From positions 1,116,001 through 1,180,000 of the forward strand of contig NZ_JAHCDA010000002.1 of the NCBI RefSeq assembly GCF_018413645.1: 64,000 bases of DNA. Direction: 5' to 3'. Position numbers and translations under genes: made by a program. Positions 52,301 through 59,997 of the stretch are shown here, piece by piece (position 1 is the stretch's first letter; every line of letters begins with the position of its first letter). The DNA comes from Roseococcus pinisoli (GTDB lineage: Bacteria > Pseudomonadota > Alphaproteobacteria > Acetobacterales > Acetobacteraceae). The notes beneath the pieces were generated by a model that was not told where the DNA came from, did not search any database, and saw only the letters and a list, made by a program, of their open reading frames with translations.

Positions 52301-54610
52301 GGCCGTGACCGCCAGGCGATACTCGCCCGCCCTCAGGTAGCGCTGGATCAGCATGTTCTGGCCGACGCCGTTTCCTTCCGCGGCCTCGAGCTCGGGCAGG
52401 AAGCTGGTGCCCAGCCGGCCCGCCGTCCTCAGGCGCCCCGTCGTCTCCAGCCGGTAGAGCCCGCCCTCCGCCACATGGAGGGCGAGGCTGCGCTCCTGGT
52501 CACGGGCGAGGTCGAAGCGCTGCGGCGCGCCGGCTTCCAGGCGCGGCAGGGCTTCGGCCGTCGCCGGCCGGGGCAAGGGCGCCGGCCGATCGGGCGCGCG
52601 CCAGGAGATCACGAGGGTGCGCGCGACCGGCGCGGGCGCGATGCGCAACTGGCGCGGCGGCCCGGCCAGGAGGCTGGCGTTGACGGCGCTGCCGTCGAGC
52701 GCGACGGCGCGCAGAGCTCCCTCGCGCGGCGTGACCACGGGCAGGTCCAGGCCCTGGCCGGGCCGCAGCGTCATGGTCAGGGGCGCGGCACCGAGGTCCA
52801 GCGGCAGCGGGCGGGCGGCCAGCGCCATGCCGTTGCCCACCAGCTGGAAGCGCTGGTCCGTGGCCAGCGGCCATTGGCCCAGCAGCAGCACCGGATCGGC
52901 CGGCAGCGCGGCGGAAGGCTCGGCCGGCACGAGGCCGGGCGGGCCGAGGACGATATCCAGCACGCCGGAGGCATTGGCGGGCGGCACCAGATCCAGCAGG
53001 TGCCAGCCCGGCTGGAGATCCCAGGTGGTGACGGACTGGCCGTCGGCCCGCGGCGTGGGGCGCTCGCCGGCGACCGGCACCAGGCTGGGCGTGACGGCCA
53101 CGCCGCTGGTGGTGAGCGAGATCGGCCCCGGCGCGGTGACCTGCAGGGCCATCCGCAACCGGCGTGAGAGGTTGAAGCGCGCGCGCCAGGCCTGGCCCGG
53201 CCCGATGCGGGGGCCGGCGCCGTCCAGCAGGTTCAGCTTCCCGTCGCGATCGCGCAGCACCAGCAGGCCGCTGGCGGGCGCCTCATCGCCGCCGCTGCCC
53301 GGCGCCTCGCCGAGGATCAGGTAGCTGCCGGGCTGGTCCGGCACCGCCCTTCCCTCGCCGAAGGCGCGCAGGTCGAAGGCCTGGCCCTCCTGCCCGGTGA
53401 CGGTGATCGTCCGCTCCGCCTCGCCGCGCGGGCCGGGGCGCAGCCAGGCATTGGGCTGGCGACTATTGGCGGCGATCTCTGCGCTCGCTGTCCGGTTGGC
53501 GGTGGTGACGGTCAGCCGTGCCGGCGCGGGCTGCGGAAGACCGAGGCGGAACTGGCTGGTCTGACCGGGGACGGCCAGCACCTCGCTGCCGAAGGGGCCG
53601 ATCCGGCCGGCCAGCCAGCCCTCGGCGAAGCCCTGGCCGGCGTCGAGGCGAAGGTGGAAGGGCTGCGCCGTCTCGCCATCCGCCCAGGCGCGGGCCGGCC
53701 CGCCATAGGCGGTGACGAGATAACTGCCCGGCTCCAGCTCCGGGGTGGCCAGCAGGTTCGTGAGCGAGTGGCCCGGCACGGGCTGGATGCTGGTGGTGCG
53801 CGTGGGCAGCGGCACGAGGTCCCGCCCGTCGCGCCACAGGCGCAGATCGGCCAGGGCACGACCCGCCGCCTCGATCCGCACGGGGCGCCGCGCCTCGACG
53901 ACGATCCAGAAGCCGCGCTGCTCGCCATCGGCGAGCGTGGCGCTGACCGTGCCGCCGGGGATCAGGACGGCGGGCGGGGCGGCGTCGCGGAAGGGGGTGA
54001 CGCTGAGAGCCGTCTCGCCGGCCGCGCCCTCGGCGCCGCGGGCACGCAGCTTGTAGGTTCCGACGTCGAGCAGGGCATCGAGGCGGCCATCGGCCGCGCC
54101 GGGCTCGCCCACCCAATCCATGGGCCCGGCAAGCATGTCCACGAGCTGCAGGGCGGTGCCGCTGGGGCTCGCGGCCCGGATGGTGAAGCGGCCAGGCCGC
54201 GTGACCGTCAGCATCACCTCCGCCGCGCCGGCGCTGGGGATGGTGGCGCGCGAGAGGCTGGCGGCCGGGAGGGTCGCCGTGCCGGGGGCCGGGGCCAGGG
54301 CGGCGATCCGTTCCGTGAGGCTGCGATCCAGGCAGGCGGTCAGGCGCGGGGCCGGCAGGGTCCCGCATTGCCGGTCACGCGCGCGCAGCCAGTCGCGCTG
54401 GGCCTGCTCCAGCCTTGTCCGGGCCGAGGGGTCGCGGGCTGTGGCCGCCTGCAAGGCGCCGGTCAGCGCCGCATTCTTCGCCAGAAGCGCGGGCGAGGCG
54501 CAGATCGCCGCGTCGATCGGCCCCACAGGGCGGCCGCATTCGACGGCTTCGGCCGCCATGGGGGCAAGGAGGGCCGGCAGGCCCACGAAAATCAGGCGGA
54601 CGGTCTTCAA
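49313..54610 (-). CDS. Giant secreted protein with N-terminal LprI-like domain and repeated beta-sandwich domains
   Basis: A 1,765-residue protein. Residues 1-22 are a signal peptide (cut near AEA-VECG). Residues 25-100 match the LprI/DUF1311 fold: cysteines at 25, 37, 82 and 93, with PIDAAICASPALLAKNAALT and LEQAQRDWLRARDRQCG. LprI of Mycobacterium inhibits lysozyme. The remaining ~1,650 residues are Ala/Gly/Leu/Pro-rich, almost free of lysine, and look like serial PPC-like beta-sandwiches; the turn motif L-x-x-G-x-Y recurs (for example LDVGTYKL, LEPGSYLV, LRAGEYRL, LSAGRYRL, LEAGTYEV, LPAGRYSL, LAPGTYLL). There is no catalytic motif. It is the first gene of the macroglobulin-PBP1C operon. 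The whole architecture is not one I know. Confidence 0.8.
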   Translation of the reverse strand: MKTVRLIFVGLPALLAPMAAEAVECGRPVGPIDAAICASPALLAKNAALTGALQAATARDPSARTRLEQAQRDWLRARDRQCGTLPAPRLTACLDRSLTERIAALAPAPGTATLPAASLSRATIPSAGAAEVMLTVTRPGRFTIRAASPSGTALQLVDMLAGPMDWVGEPGAADGRLDALLDVGTYKLRARGAEGAAGETALSVTPFRDAAPPAVLIPGGTVSATLADGEQRGFWIVVEARRPVRIEAAGRALADLRLWRDGRDLVPLPTRTTSIQPVPGHSLTNLLATPELEPGSYLVTAYGGPARAWADGETAQPFHLRLDAGQGFAEGWLAGRIGPFGSEVLAVPGQTSQFRLGLPQPAPARLTVTTANRTASAEIAANSRQPNAWLRPGPRGEAERTITVTGQEGQAFDLRAFGEGRAVPDQPGSYLILGEAPGSGGDEAPASGLLVLRDRDGKLNLLDGAGPRIGPGQAWRARFNLSRRLRMALQVTAPGPISLTTSGVAVTPSLVPVAGERPTPRADGQSVTTWDLQPGWHLLDLVPPANASGVLDIVLGPPGLVPAEPSAALPADPVLLLGQWPLATDQRFQLVGNGMALAARPLPLDLGAAPLTMTLRPGQGLDLPVVTPREGALRAVALDGSAVNASLLAGPPRQLRIAPAPVARTLVISWRAPDRPAPLPRPATAEALPRLEAGAPQRFDLARDQERSLALHVAEGGLYRLETTGRLRTAGRLGTSFLPELEAAEGNGVGQNMLIQRYLRAGEYRLAVTAQRSSGRLGVVARPAPLVEAPPLAPGGTARAELPAGQGLALPLVIATAGRYRLDLRSLGRTIQGRLEDAEGWPLLPAGEIGVLDQELSAGRYRLVVEPVDVPSRVIARLTDLAAPEALAGHGPHELRFGQTAALEWRESPPGAERVPDRWRFRLEGAAKVRLILGDGMGATLSRMGGARIAGFAGGAPYEGTLEAGTYEVEARALGRDDRLTYTLALESDELQPDAPRQVTLPATIPFVIAEDRVVSLSTFGGAELRAVLSDSEGREIARDEGGTTDWNLSLSRPLPAGRYSLSLRGLDPVAPADARPVTGEEGEDSEPMEDSPELDRSADGEVSAEGSVELRLALPQALPDRAVALTGETLLAEDGVHRLTLPQIAPETLLLARASAGRAVVLSLEKRLGEGAWRVVATGRGQAPQLAVAAEAGASWRLSAWAEEGEATPIRVTARAVSATAQTASLVTPASVEGFPDTYVALAALEAETALTTEAGILSATAPGQPLAGSGTVLPQSRRLWLLAGAARPVALSPVAATSEAALVLTIPAGEVAMLPAAPAPRLWIASTGGAPAWMEAGRGMDVGAGSSLALAGGQPLRLRGEADAPSRLSLRAVDPTLLPAHLLEGTGLSATLVPGAALPIALPAGPHQARLDLAPGTAAILDWRGPNPVTVWTGEEAVSRLVASESGEVLLVNTGTAPAPVRLGLSADAGPLGLRPGQALRRFPGAAGSLSLPVEARPGQRLFWAGALSGRFVGAEGVISLQPGVQVTGPGRLVLTHAAGPLLAWLEGEGSSPFPAAPAQPAALPSRTALGGEAMALALDPSGPVLLHARTTAPVVLALGDAPPELFAAGAELHRYLPGAATLRLLSPQEGPLTGTLSLSTTPVLPADEGLGEAVIVSPGGTALFGFTLARQARIGLGLRATPDRVAVRLLDAAGRPLGEGVAQLRDLAPGTYLLEARVPPDSVATALRPALLGIEPRPNGPPPEIIRDYQAAAGIAPAAAPR

Positions 54611-54894
54611 GATTTCCTACCTTGTCCCCAACCCGGCACAAGCTTGCCGACGCCGATGGCTGCTGCTGCCCGCCACCGACCGCACCCCCCGCCGGGATAT
54701 CTTTCCGGGGGCATCCTACATGCTAAAACATGAACTTACACGGGGAGCCCGGCCAAAAGGATCACGGGCGAACCGTTACCGAAAGCGTTCACAGGCAAAC
54801 AGGCCGGTGGCCGCGGCTTGGACTTTGCCGCCCGCGGGCCGAAGCTGGCCCGCGCGAGCAGATGAGGACCCAGCATGCGATCCGGGAAAGACCG

Positions 54895-55524
54895 ATGACC
54901 GCCGATACCAGGGACCTGGCCGGCTATGCGGCGCTGCTGGAAGCCCTGCCCGCACCGGCGGCGCATCGCACGCGCGCCGCCATGGCCAGGGAAGGCACGC
55001 CCTATCACGGCCCCGAGCATCTGGGCCGGATGTGGCGGCTCCATCGCGAGGTGCATGGGGAGGCGGGCCGGCCATTGGTGCCCCTGCTGATCGCCTATCA
55101 CGACATCGTCTATGAGCCCGCGGCGCCGGCCGGGCGGAACGAGGCGGCGTCGGTCGAGGCCTTTCTGCGCGACCGGGAGGCCTGCGGCCTGGACGAAGGG
55201 CAGGTCCGCCAGATCACGGAGGCCATCCTCGCCTCCGCCGACCATCTCGGCGAGGGGATCAGGCTCCGCCCGGAAGACAACGAATGGGGCGCCTGGTTCC
55301 TGGATCTGGACCTGGAGCCTTTGGCCAGCGCGCATTTCGACCGGAACACGGAGCGGCTTCGCGTGGAATACGCGCATGTGCCGCCGGCGCTGTTCGACCA
55401 GGGCCGGCGCGCTTTCCTCGAACGCCTCGGGACCGCGCCCTACCTCTTCCGCACCCAGGCGGCCCGCGATCTCGGCTGGGAGGAAAAGGCGCGCAACAAT
55501 CTGGCGCGCGTGCTGGGGCGCTAA
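54895..55524 (+). CDS. HD-superfamily metal-dependent hydrolase (COG4339-like)
   Basis: A 209-residue cytoplasmic protein resembling predicted HD phosphohydrolases of COG4339. Motifs: TPYHGPEHLGRMWRLH (His region), LLIAYHDIVYEP (the H-D pair, about residue 67) and RNEAASVEAFLRD, with a further conserved segment SADHLGEG. The substrate is not known. I use the ATG at 54895, with GGGAAAG seven to ten bases upstream; the frame is open back to 54730, but that part lies in the divergent promoter region. It is divergent from the LprI-domain operon and convergent with the small secreted-protein gene. Confidence 0.8.
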   Translation: MTADTRDLAGYAALLEALPAPAAHRTRAAMAREGTPYHGPEHLGRMWRLHREVHGEAGRPLVPLLIAYHDIVYEPAAPAGRNEAASVEAFLRDREACGLDEGQVRQITEAILASADHLGEGIRLRPEDNEWGAWFLDLDLEPLASAHFDRNTERLRVEYAHVPPALFDQGRRAFLERLGTAPYLFRTQAARDLGWEEKARNNLARVLGR

Positions 55525-55545
55525 GGCCGCCGCCCCGCCAGCTTC

Positions 55546-55794
55546 TCACCGGCTGCGGATGTAGCGCTTTCCGCCGCTGCGGCCGGTGTAATAGGCGCCG
55601 GCTGAATCATGGCAGGGGATAGCGCGGGTGCATTCCCTGAGGGCGGCCGCGGGCGGCACGGGCACGGGCGCGCGCTCCGGGGGCCGGCCGAGGCATTCCA
55701 GCCGTGCCTCCCGATCCGGAATCGCCGAGCAGAGGCCGCTTTGCGCCAGCGCCGGGCTCGATGCGAAGACCAGAAGCAGGGGGATCATCCACAT
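55546..55794 (-). CDS. Small secreted hypothetical protein
   Basis: An 82-residue protein with a signal peptide (WMIPLLLVFASSPALAQ) and a short mature part with four cysteines (GLCSAIPD, ARLECLG, RECTRAIPCH) followed by a Tyr/Gly/Arg-rich tail. I start at the ATG at 55794, which has GGAGG seven bases upstream. An in-frame ATG at 55845 would bury the signal peptide. It ends 21 bases from the convergent HD-hydrolase gene. No family recognised; possibly disulphide-bonded in the periplasm. Confidence 0.6.
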   Translation of the reverse strand: MWMIPLLLVFASSPALAQSGLCSAIPDREARLECLGRPPERAPVPVPPAAALRECTRAIPCHDSAGAYYTGRSGGKRYIRSR

Positions 55795-56298
55795 AACCAA
55801 GCCTCCATCTCCATCAGCATCGCCCGAGGGGGTGGAGAGCGGCAAGGCCGGCAGAAGGCGGCGTCATTTCAGCGCCTTCGACCGGTCGAAGAAAGAGACC
55901 GGTTTGGCCGAAGGCGGGGAAGCGATCAGCAGGGAACGCCGCTTTGGATTTTCGGGATCCGCCGGTGCGCCGCCGCCCGAATTTATGCGAACAAAATAAA
56001 CTTTATGAAAGTTCTTTGGCATATCATCTCAAACCATGGGATTTTCATTTGAAATGTTTAGAAATTTTTTAATATTATTAAATAAATATATAAACTTGCA
56101 AAATAATTTCTCGCTTTAATTGCGATTTCTTTGAAGTTACTTTGTCAATTATCGAAAAAACCCCCAAAATTCCTTCCACGAATTTTCCGGAAGATTCGCC
56201 ACCGGAATTTCAATACCCCGCGGTCGACGACGCCTTATTCTCACCGTAACTCGGACAGGGTTCCTCCGTTTCATGCAGGACCATCAGGAGGGTCCTGC
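55795..56298. other. Non-coding gap with AT-rich island before the DUF6311-like gene
   Basis: About 500 bases. Bases 55985-56165 are extremely AT-rich against the GC-rich background (runs such as TTTTTTAATATTATT and AATAAATATATAAACTTG), with many possible -10 elements, and are probably the promoter region of the DUF6311-like gene or a footprint of imported DNA. The last 26 bases form the start-codon hairpin described separately. No coding frame is convincing. Confidence 0.55.
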
Positions 56299-56300
56299 AT
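56273..56300 (+). promoter_or_regulatory. Hairpin enclosing ribosome site and start codon of the DUF6311-like gene
   Basis: ATGCAGGACC (56273-56282) and GGTCCTGCAT (56291-56300) are perfect inverted repeats: a 10-bp stem with an 8-base loop ATCAGGAG. The Shine-Dalgarno AGGAGG occupies the loop and first stem base, and the A and T of the start codon (56299-56300) close the stem. It would hide the start codon in mRNA. Confidence 0.7.
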
Positions 56301-58011
56301 GCGGCTACCGCCCGCCCCGTCATCCATCGTTGGTGCGCTCTGCGCGGCCTTCCTGGGCGGAGCCGTCATCCTGGCCATCTTCGGGACCCATATCCTGCCG
56401 CCCTCCCATACGGGCTGGATGCTCTCGGGCCAGGTCGGCCCCGATCCGGTGCAGTATTGGCTGGGCTGGACCTATTTCCGCCTGTCGCCCTGGATGTGGC
56501 CGCCCGGCCTCAACCCGATGTTCGGCATGGAGATCTCCTCCTCCATCTTCTACGCAGACTCCATTCCCCTCCTCGCCTTCGTCTTCAAGGCGCTGCGCGG
56601 CGTGGTGGTCGTGGAGCAGTATTGGGGCATGTGGATCGCCGCCTGCGGCGCCCTGCAGGGCTGGCTGGCCTGGCGGCTGATCGGCCGCGTGACCGAGGCG
56701 CCGCTCTTCCGGCTGGCCGGCGCCATGATCTTCGTCCTCCAGCCCATGCTGCTGAACCGGATGGGCGGGCATTTCGCCCTCTCGGCGCAATGGCTGGTGC
56801 TCTGGGGCCTGCTGCTCGCGCTCAGCCCCGCCGGGCGTTGGCGGCCAGCGGGCTGGGCGGCGCTGGTGGTCGCGGCGGCACTCATCCACTCCTACATCCT
56901 GCCCATGGTCCTGGCGCTCTGGGCGGCGGACTGGTGGTCGCGCAAGGGCGTGGCGGAGGCGCTGGCGGTTCCCGCGGCGGGCTTGGCCGGCCTTTGGGCC
57001 GCGGGCTTCTTCGTGCTGGGCGCGGGCCACGGCAACGACCAGTACGGCACCATGCAGTTCGACCTGCTGGCGCCCTTCGATCCCTCCTTCTGGGGCGGCA
57101 TCCTCCCCGACCTGCCGGACCCCGACCACCCGGAGACCGGCAGCTCCTATCTCGGCCTCGGCGCGCTGCTGCTGCTGCCCTTCCTGGCCCTTGTCCCGCC
57201 ACGGCGGCGGCTGGTCCCGCTGATGGTGGTGCTGCTGGCCATGCTGGCCTTCGCGATCAGCCACCGCGTGACCTTCGGCGGCACAGAGCTCTTCACCCTT
57301 CCTCTACCTGACCGCGTCGTCGAGCTGCTGGGCATGCTCCGCGCCTCCGAACGCTACTTCTGGCCACTCGCCTATGCGCTGATCCTGGCCGGCATGGCCG
57401 GGCTGCTGCGCGCCTTCGGGCCGCGCTGGGGCGGCGTGGTCCTGCTGGCGTTGCTGCTGGTCCAGGCTGCCGACCTGCGCCCGGGCTATGCGCGCGTCGC
57501 GCACTACTTCCCGCCGACGCCGGCCCAGCTGCCGCTGCGGCTCGCCGATCCCTTCTGGGCCGAGGCCGCCCAGCGCTACCGCGCCGTCCGCCTGGTTCCG
57601 GCCGGCAACCAGGGCCGCGCCTGGGAGGAAGTCGCCGTCTTCGCCGCGAGCCACGGCCTGGCGACGGATGCGGTCTACCTCGCCCGCGCCGATGCCACCG
57701 CCATCGACCGCCTGCGCGCCGATGTCGCCGCCCGGCTCTCCGAAGGGCGGCACGAGCCCGGCGTGCTCTACGTGCTGCGCGACGCCGAGGCCGTGGCCCA
57801 GGCCCGCGCCGGCATGGAGGAGGGCCGCGACCGGCTGCTCCAGGCCGATGGCCTCGACGTGCTGGCGCCAGGCTGGGACGTTACCTCTCCCGTCGCCTCG
57901 ACGAAGGGGACTTCGATCGCCTCAGACGCGGGCCCAAGACCGGATCTCCCGGTCGGCCTTCCCGCCGGGCCGGAGAATGCCGATGCTCGTCCGCAGCCGC
58001 CGCGGCTATGA
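56299..58011 (+). CDS. DUF6311-like polytopic membrane protein
   Basis: A 570-residue membrane protein with about 11 hydrophobic helices and a soluble C-terminus (from about residue 400). The segment GPDPVQYWLGWTYFRLSPWM, followed by GLNPMFGMEISSSIFYADSIP, is typical of DUF6311 proteins, related in layout to GT-C glycosyltransferases. A role in surface-sugar transfer is inference. The start ATG at 56299 has AGGAGG eight bases upstream and sits in a perfect hairpin. It overlaps the MsrP-like gene by 29 bases at its 3-prime end. No Asp-Asp or D-x-D catalytic loop is certain, though a GPDP motif is near residue 47. Confidence 0.82.
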   Translation: MRLPPAPSSIVGALCAAFLGGAVILAIFGTHILPPSHTGWMLSGQVGPDPVQYWLGWTYFRLSPWMWPPGLNPMFGMEISSSIFYADSIPLLAFVFKALRGVVVVEQYWGMWIAACGALQGWLAWRLIGRVTEAPLFRLAGAMIFVLQPMLLNRMGGHFALSAQWLVLWGLLLALSPAGRWRPAGWAALVVAAALIHSYILPMVLALWAADWWSRKGVAEALAVPAAGLAGLWAAGFFVLGAGHGNDQYGTMQFDLLAPFDPSFWGGILPDLPDPDHPETGSSYLGLGALLLLPFLALVPPRRRLVPLMVVLLAMLAFAISHRVTFGGTELFTLPLPDRVVELLGMLRASERYFWPLAYALILAGMAGLLRAFGPRWGGVVLLALLLVQAADLRPGYARVAHYFPPTPAQLPLRLADPFWAEAAQRYRAVRLVPAGNQGRAWEEVAVFAASHGLATDAVYLARADATAIDRLRADVAARLSEGRHEPGVLYVLRDAEAVAQARAGMEEGRDRLLQADGLDVLAPGWDVTSPVASTKGTSIASDAGPRPDLPVGLPAGPENADARPQPPRL

Positions 58012-58936
58012 AATCGCCGACCACCAGGTGACGCCGGAGGCGCTGGTGCTGGGCCGGCGCGCCCTGCTGGGCGCCGGCGCCGCCCTGCTTCCCGCCGCGC
58101 TCGCGGCTCCGGCCATGGCGCAAGGCGCGACGGCGTCGCCGCCCCTGCCCGCCGCCCAGGCCAATGCCCGTTACGTCCCCGGCCGCGACCTGACGTCCGA
58201 GCGCGAGGCCACGACCTACAACAACTTCTACGAATTCGGCTCGACCAAGAGCATCGCGCGCGAGGCGGCCCGCATGCCGCTCCGCCCCTGGACCATCAAG
58301 GTCGAGGGCATGGTCGGCAAGCCGCGCGAATTCGACCTCGACGAGCTGATCCGCCTCATGCCGATCGAGGAGCGCACCTACCGGCTGCGCTGCGTCGAGG
58401 GCTGGTCCATGGTCATTCCCTGGACCGGCTTTCCCTTGGCAGAGCTCGTGAAGCTCGTGGAGCCGACCGCCAGCGCGCGCTTCATCGCCTTCCAGACGGC
58501 GGCGATCCCCTCGGTCATGCCGGGCCTGCGCCAGAGCTGGTATCCCTGGCCGCATACCGAGGGCTGCACCGTTGCCGAGGCGATGAACGAGGTGGCCTTC
58601 CTGGCCGTGGGCAATTACGGCAAGCCGCTGCAGGGCGCGAACGGCGCGCCGATCCGGGTGCTCTTCCCGTGGAAGTACGGCTTCAAGTCCGGCAAGTCGA
58701 TCGTGCGGATGACCTTCACGGACCGCCAGCCCGCGACCTTCTGGAACACCATCCAGCCCGCGGAATACGGCTTCTGGGCGAATGTGAATCCGCAGGTCGC
58801 GCATCCGCGCTGGAGCCAGGCGACCGAGCGCGTGATCGGCACGGGAGACCGCGTGCCGACGCAGCTCTTCAACGGCTATGGCGAGTTCGTGTCGGGCCTC
58901 TACACGAACCTGCAGCGGGAGCGGCTCTGGGCCTGA
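57983..58936 (+). CDS. msrP: Protein-methionine-sulfoxide reductase catalytic subunit MsrP-like
   Basis: A 317-residue periplasmic molybdoenzyme of the sulfite-oxidase fold (YedY/MsrP). The N-terminus has a twin-arginine signal (LGRRALLGAGAALLPAAL, ending AMAQ). YNNFYEFGSTKS, the molybdenum-ligand cysteine in TYRLRCVEGWSMVIPW, and FPWKYGFKSGKSIVRM match MsrP closely. It reduces methionine sulfoxide in envelope proteins. The ATG at 57983 has GGAG seven bases upstream; ATG 57977 is possible. The gene begins inside the end of the DUF6311-like gene. The usual membrane partner MsrQ is not encoded next to it. Confidence 0.92.
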   Translation: MLVRSRRGYEIADHQVTPEALVLGRRALLGAGAALLPAALAAPAMAQGATASPPLPAAQANARYVPGRDLTSEREATTYNNFYEFGSTKSIAREAARMPLRPWTIKVEGMVGKPREFDLDELIRLMPIEERTYRLRCVEGWSMVIPWTGFPLAELVKLVEPTASARFIAFQTAAIPSVMPGLRQSWYPWPHTEGCTVAEAMNEVAFLAVGNYGKPLQGANGAPIRVLFPWKYGFKSGKSIVRMTFTDRQPATFWNTIQPAEYGFWANVNPQVAHPRWSQATERVIGTGDRVPTQLFNGYGEFVSGLYTNLQRERLWA

Positions 58937-58945
58937 GGCTCAGGC
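58931..58945. terminator. Small hairpin between convergent genes
   Basis: GCCTGA-GGC-TCAGGC (6-bp stem) overlaps the msrP stop codon region and faces a convergent gene. Weak but well placed. Confidence 0.35.
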
Positions 58946-58961
58946 GCCTCCCCCTGTCCTT

Positions 58962-59780
58962 TCAGGCGGCCGAACCCTGGGCCGAGCGCTGGATTTCCGC
59001 CCGCGCCGCCCAGATCGCCGCGCGCTCCTCGTCCGAGAGGTCGAGCCAGCTCAGCTTCTCGTCGAGCGGGAAGAGCGGCCCGCCCGCCGCGCCGGTGACG
59101 GCCAGCGCGATGCCGCTGCGGTGATCCACCACGAAGGGCTCCGCCTTCGCGCCGAGGCGCCAGGTGTCGGATCGTCCGTCCGAGGTCGCGGTCGCCTTCC
59201 ATCCGGCCTGCGAGCGCTCCAGCACCACGGGCACCGGGTTCAGCACCTGGCCCGAAAGGATGGCGGCCGTCCGGCGCTGGCGGTGCGCGATCAGCGGTAT
59301 CCGCAGCGAGCCGAGGCAGAGCAGCAGCAGGAACCCCATCAGCACGGCGAAGGTGACGACGCGGTTGATGAAGTGATCGAGCCCGAGATCCGTGGTGATG
59401 AGCTCCGGCCGCGCGGGATCGCCCATGGCGATGACCTGCCGGCTGCCCGCGCTCGGCTCGAAGAAGGTGTAGTTCACCTCGCGTCGGAAGGCCGGTCCGC
59501 GGTCCTGCGGAACTACCAGCGTCGCGTCGCAGTCGTTGAGCAGGAAGAAGCGCACGCGGCAGACGCCGCGCTCCACGCGCGTCTTGGGCAGAACGACAGC
59601 GGTATTGCGGACCTGGTAGTCGGTGAGGAGCACCGGCAGCGTCTTGTAGGAAACGGCCACCATGCCGCCGCCGAACAGCACCACGCACATGAGGGCCAGG
59701 AGCCAGGCGCGCCAGGGATGCAGCGGAGCCTTGATCCGCAGGGGTCGCACGGGAAAAGCCCGGGCGATCGGGTCCGACAT
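58962..59780 (-). CDS. Hypothetical membrane protein with two transmembrane segments
   Basis: A 272-residue protein. A first hydrophobic helix (about residues 25-45, WLLALMCVVLFGGGMVAVSY) and a second (about 140-160, VTFAVLMGFLLLLCLGSL) enclose a periplasmic segment of about 95 residues with two cysteines (RGVCRVRFFLLNDCDATLVV) that could form a disulphide. The C-terminal 100 residues are cytoplasmic. I start at the ATG at 59780, with GGAGG upstream; the in-frame ATG at 59798 lacks one. No family recognised. It is the first coding region leftward after a gap of about 200 bases from the small lipoprotein gene. Confidence 0.65.
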   Translation of the reverse strand: MSDPIARAFPVRPLRIKAPLHPWRAWLLALMCVVLFGGGMVAVSYKTLPVLLTDYQVRNTAVVLPKTRVERGVCRVRFFLLNDCDATLVVPQDRGPAFRREVNYTFFEPSAGSRQVIAMGDPARPELITTDLGLDHFINRVVTFAVLMGFLLLLCLGSLRIPLIAHRQRRTAAILSGQVLNPVPVVLERSQAGWKATATSDGRSDTWRLGAKAEPFVVDHRSGIALAVTGAAGGPLFPLDEKLSWLDLSDEERAAIWAARAEIQRSAQGSAA

Positions 59781-59961
59781 ACCAGCCTCCAAAGTCATGA
59801 TCGGCCGGTGCGGACGCCCCGGCGTGGTGGAGCGCCCCTCCTCACAGGGAGGCTGCTGTACCCGCCGCGCCGGAGGCGATCAGGGCGCGGCCATCGCTGG
59901 TGAAGCGGTTCGCGTCCTTCACCCTGACCATGCCAGCGCATGCACGACAAGAGGGGTTTCG

Positions 59962-59997
59962 GTCGCGTCAGTAACGATAGTCGCGTCAGTAACGATA
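59962..59997. repeat. Exact 18-bp tandem duplication at the lipoprotein stop codon
   Basis: GTCGCGTCAGTAACGATA occurs twice head to tail (59962-59979, 59980-59997). On the minus strand each copy encodes Tyr-Arg-Tyr-stop-Arg-Asp, so the duplication carries a second copy of the last three codons and the stop. Confidence 0.9.

Noticed and set aside
49763-53167. A 1,134-residue plus-strand frame inside the LprI-domain gene
   Set aside because: Antisense shadow with an arginine/glutamine-rich random composition; the minus-strand gene has a signal peptide and the cysteine pattern of LprI.
55795-55845. N-terminal extension of the small secreted protein to the ATG at 55845
   Set aside because: It would bury the signal peptide and lacks a ribosome site, whereas the ATG at 55794 has GGAGG upstream.
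56015-56035. TTGGCATATCATCTC as a second sigma-54 promoter
   Set aside because: The -12 GC is missing at the required ten-base spacing.
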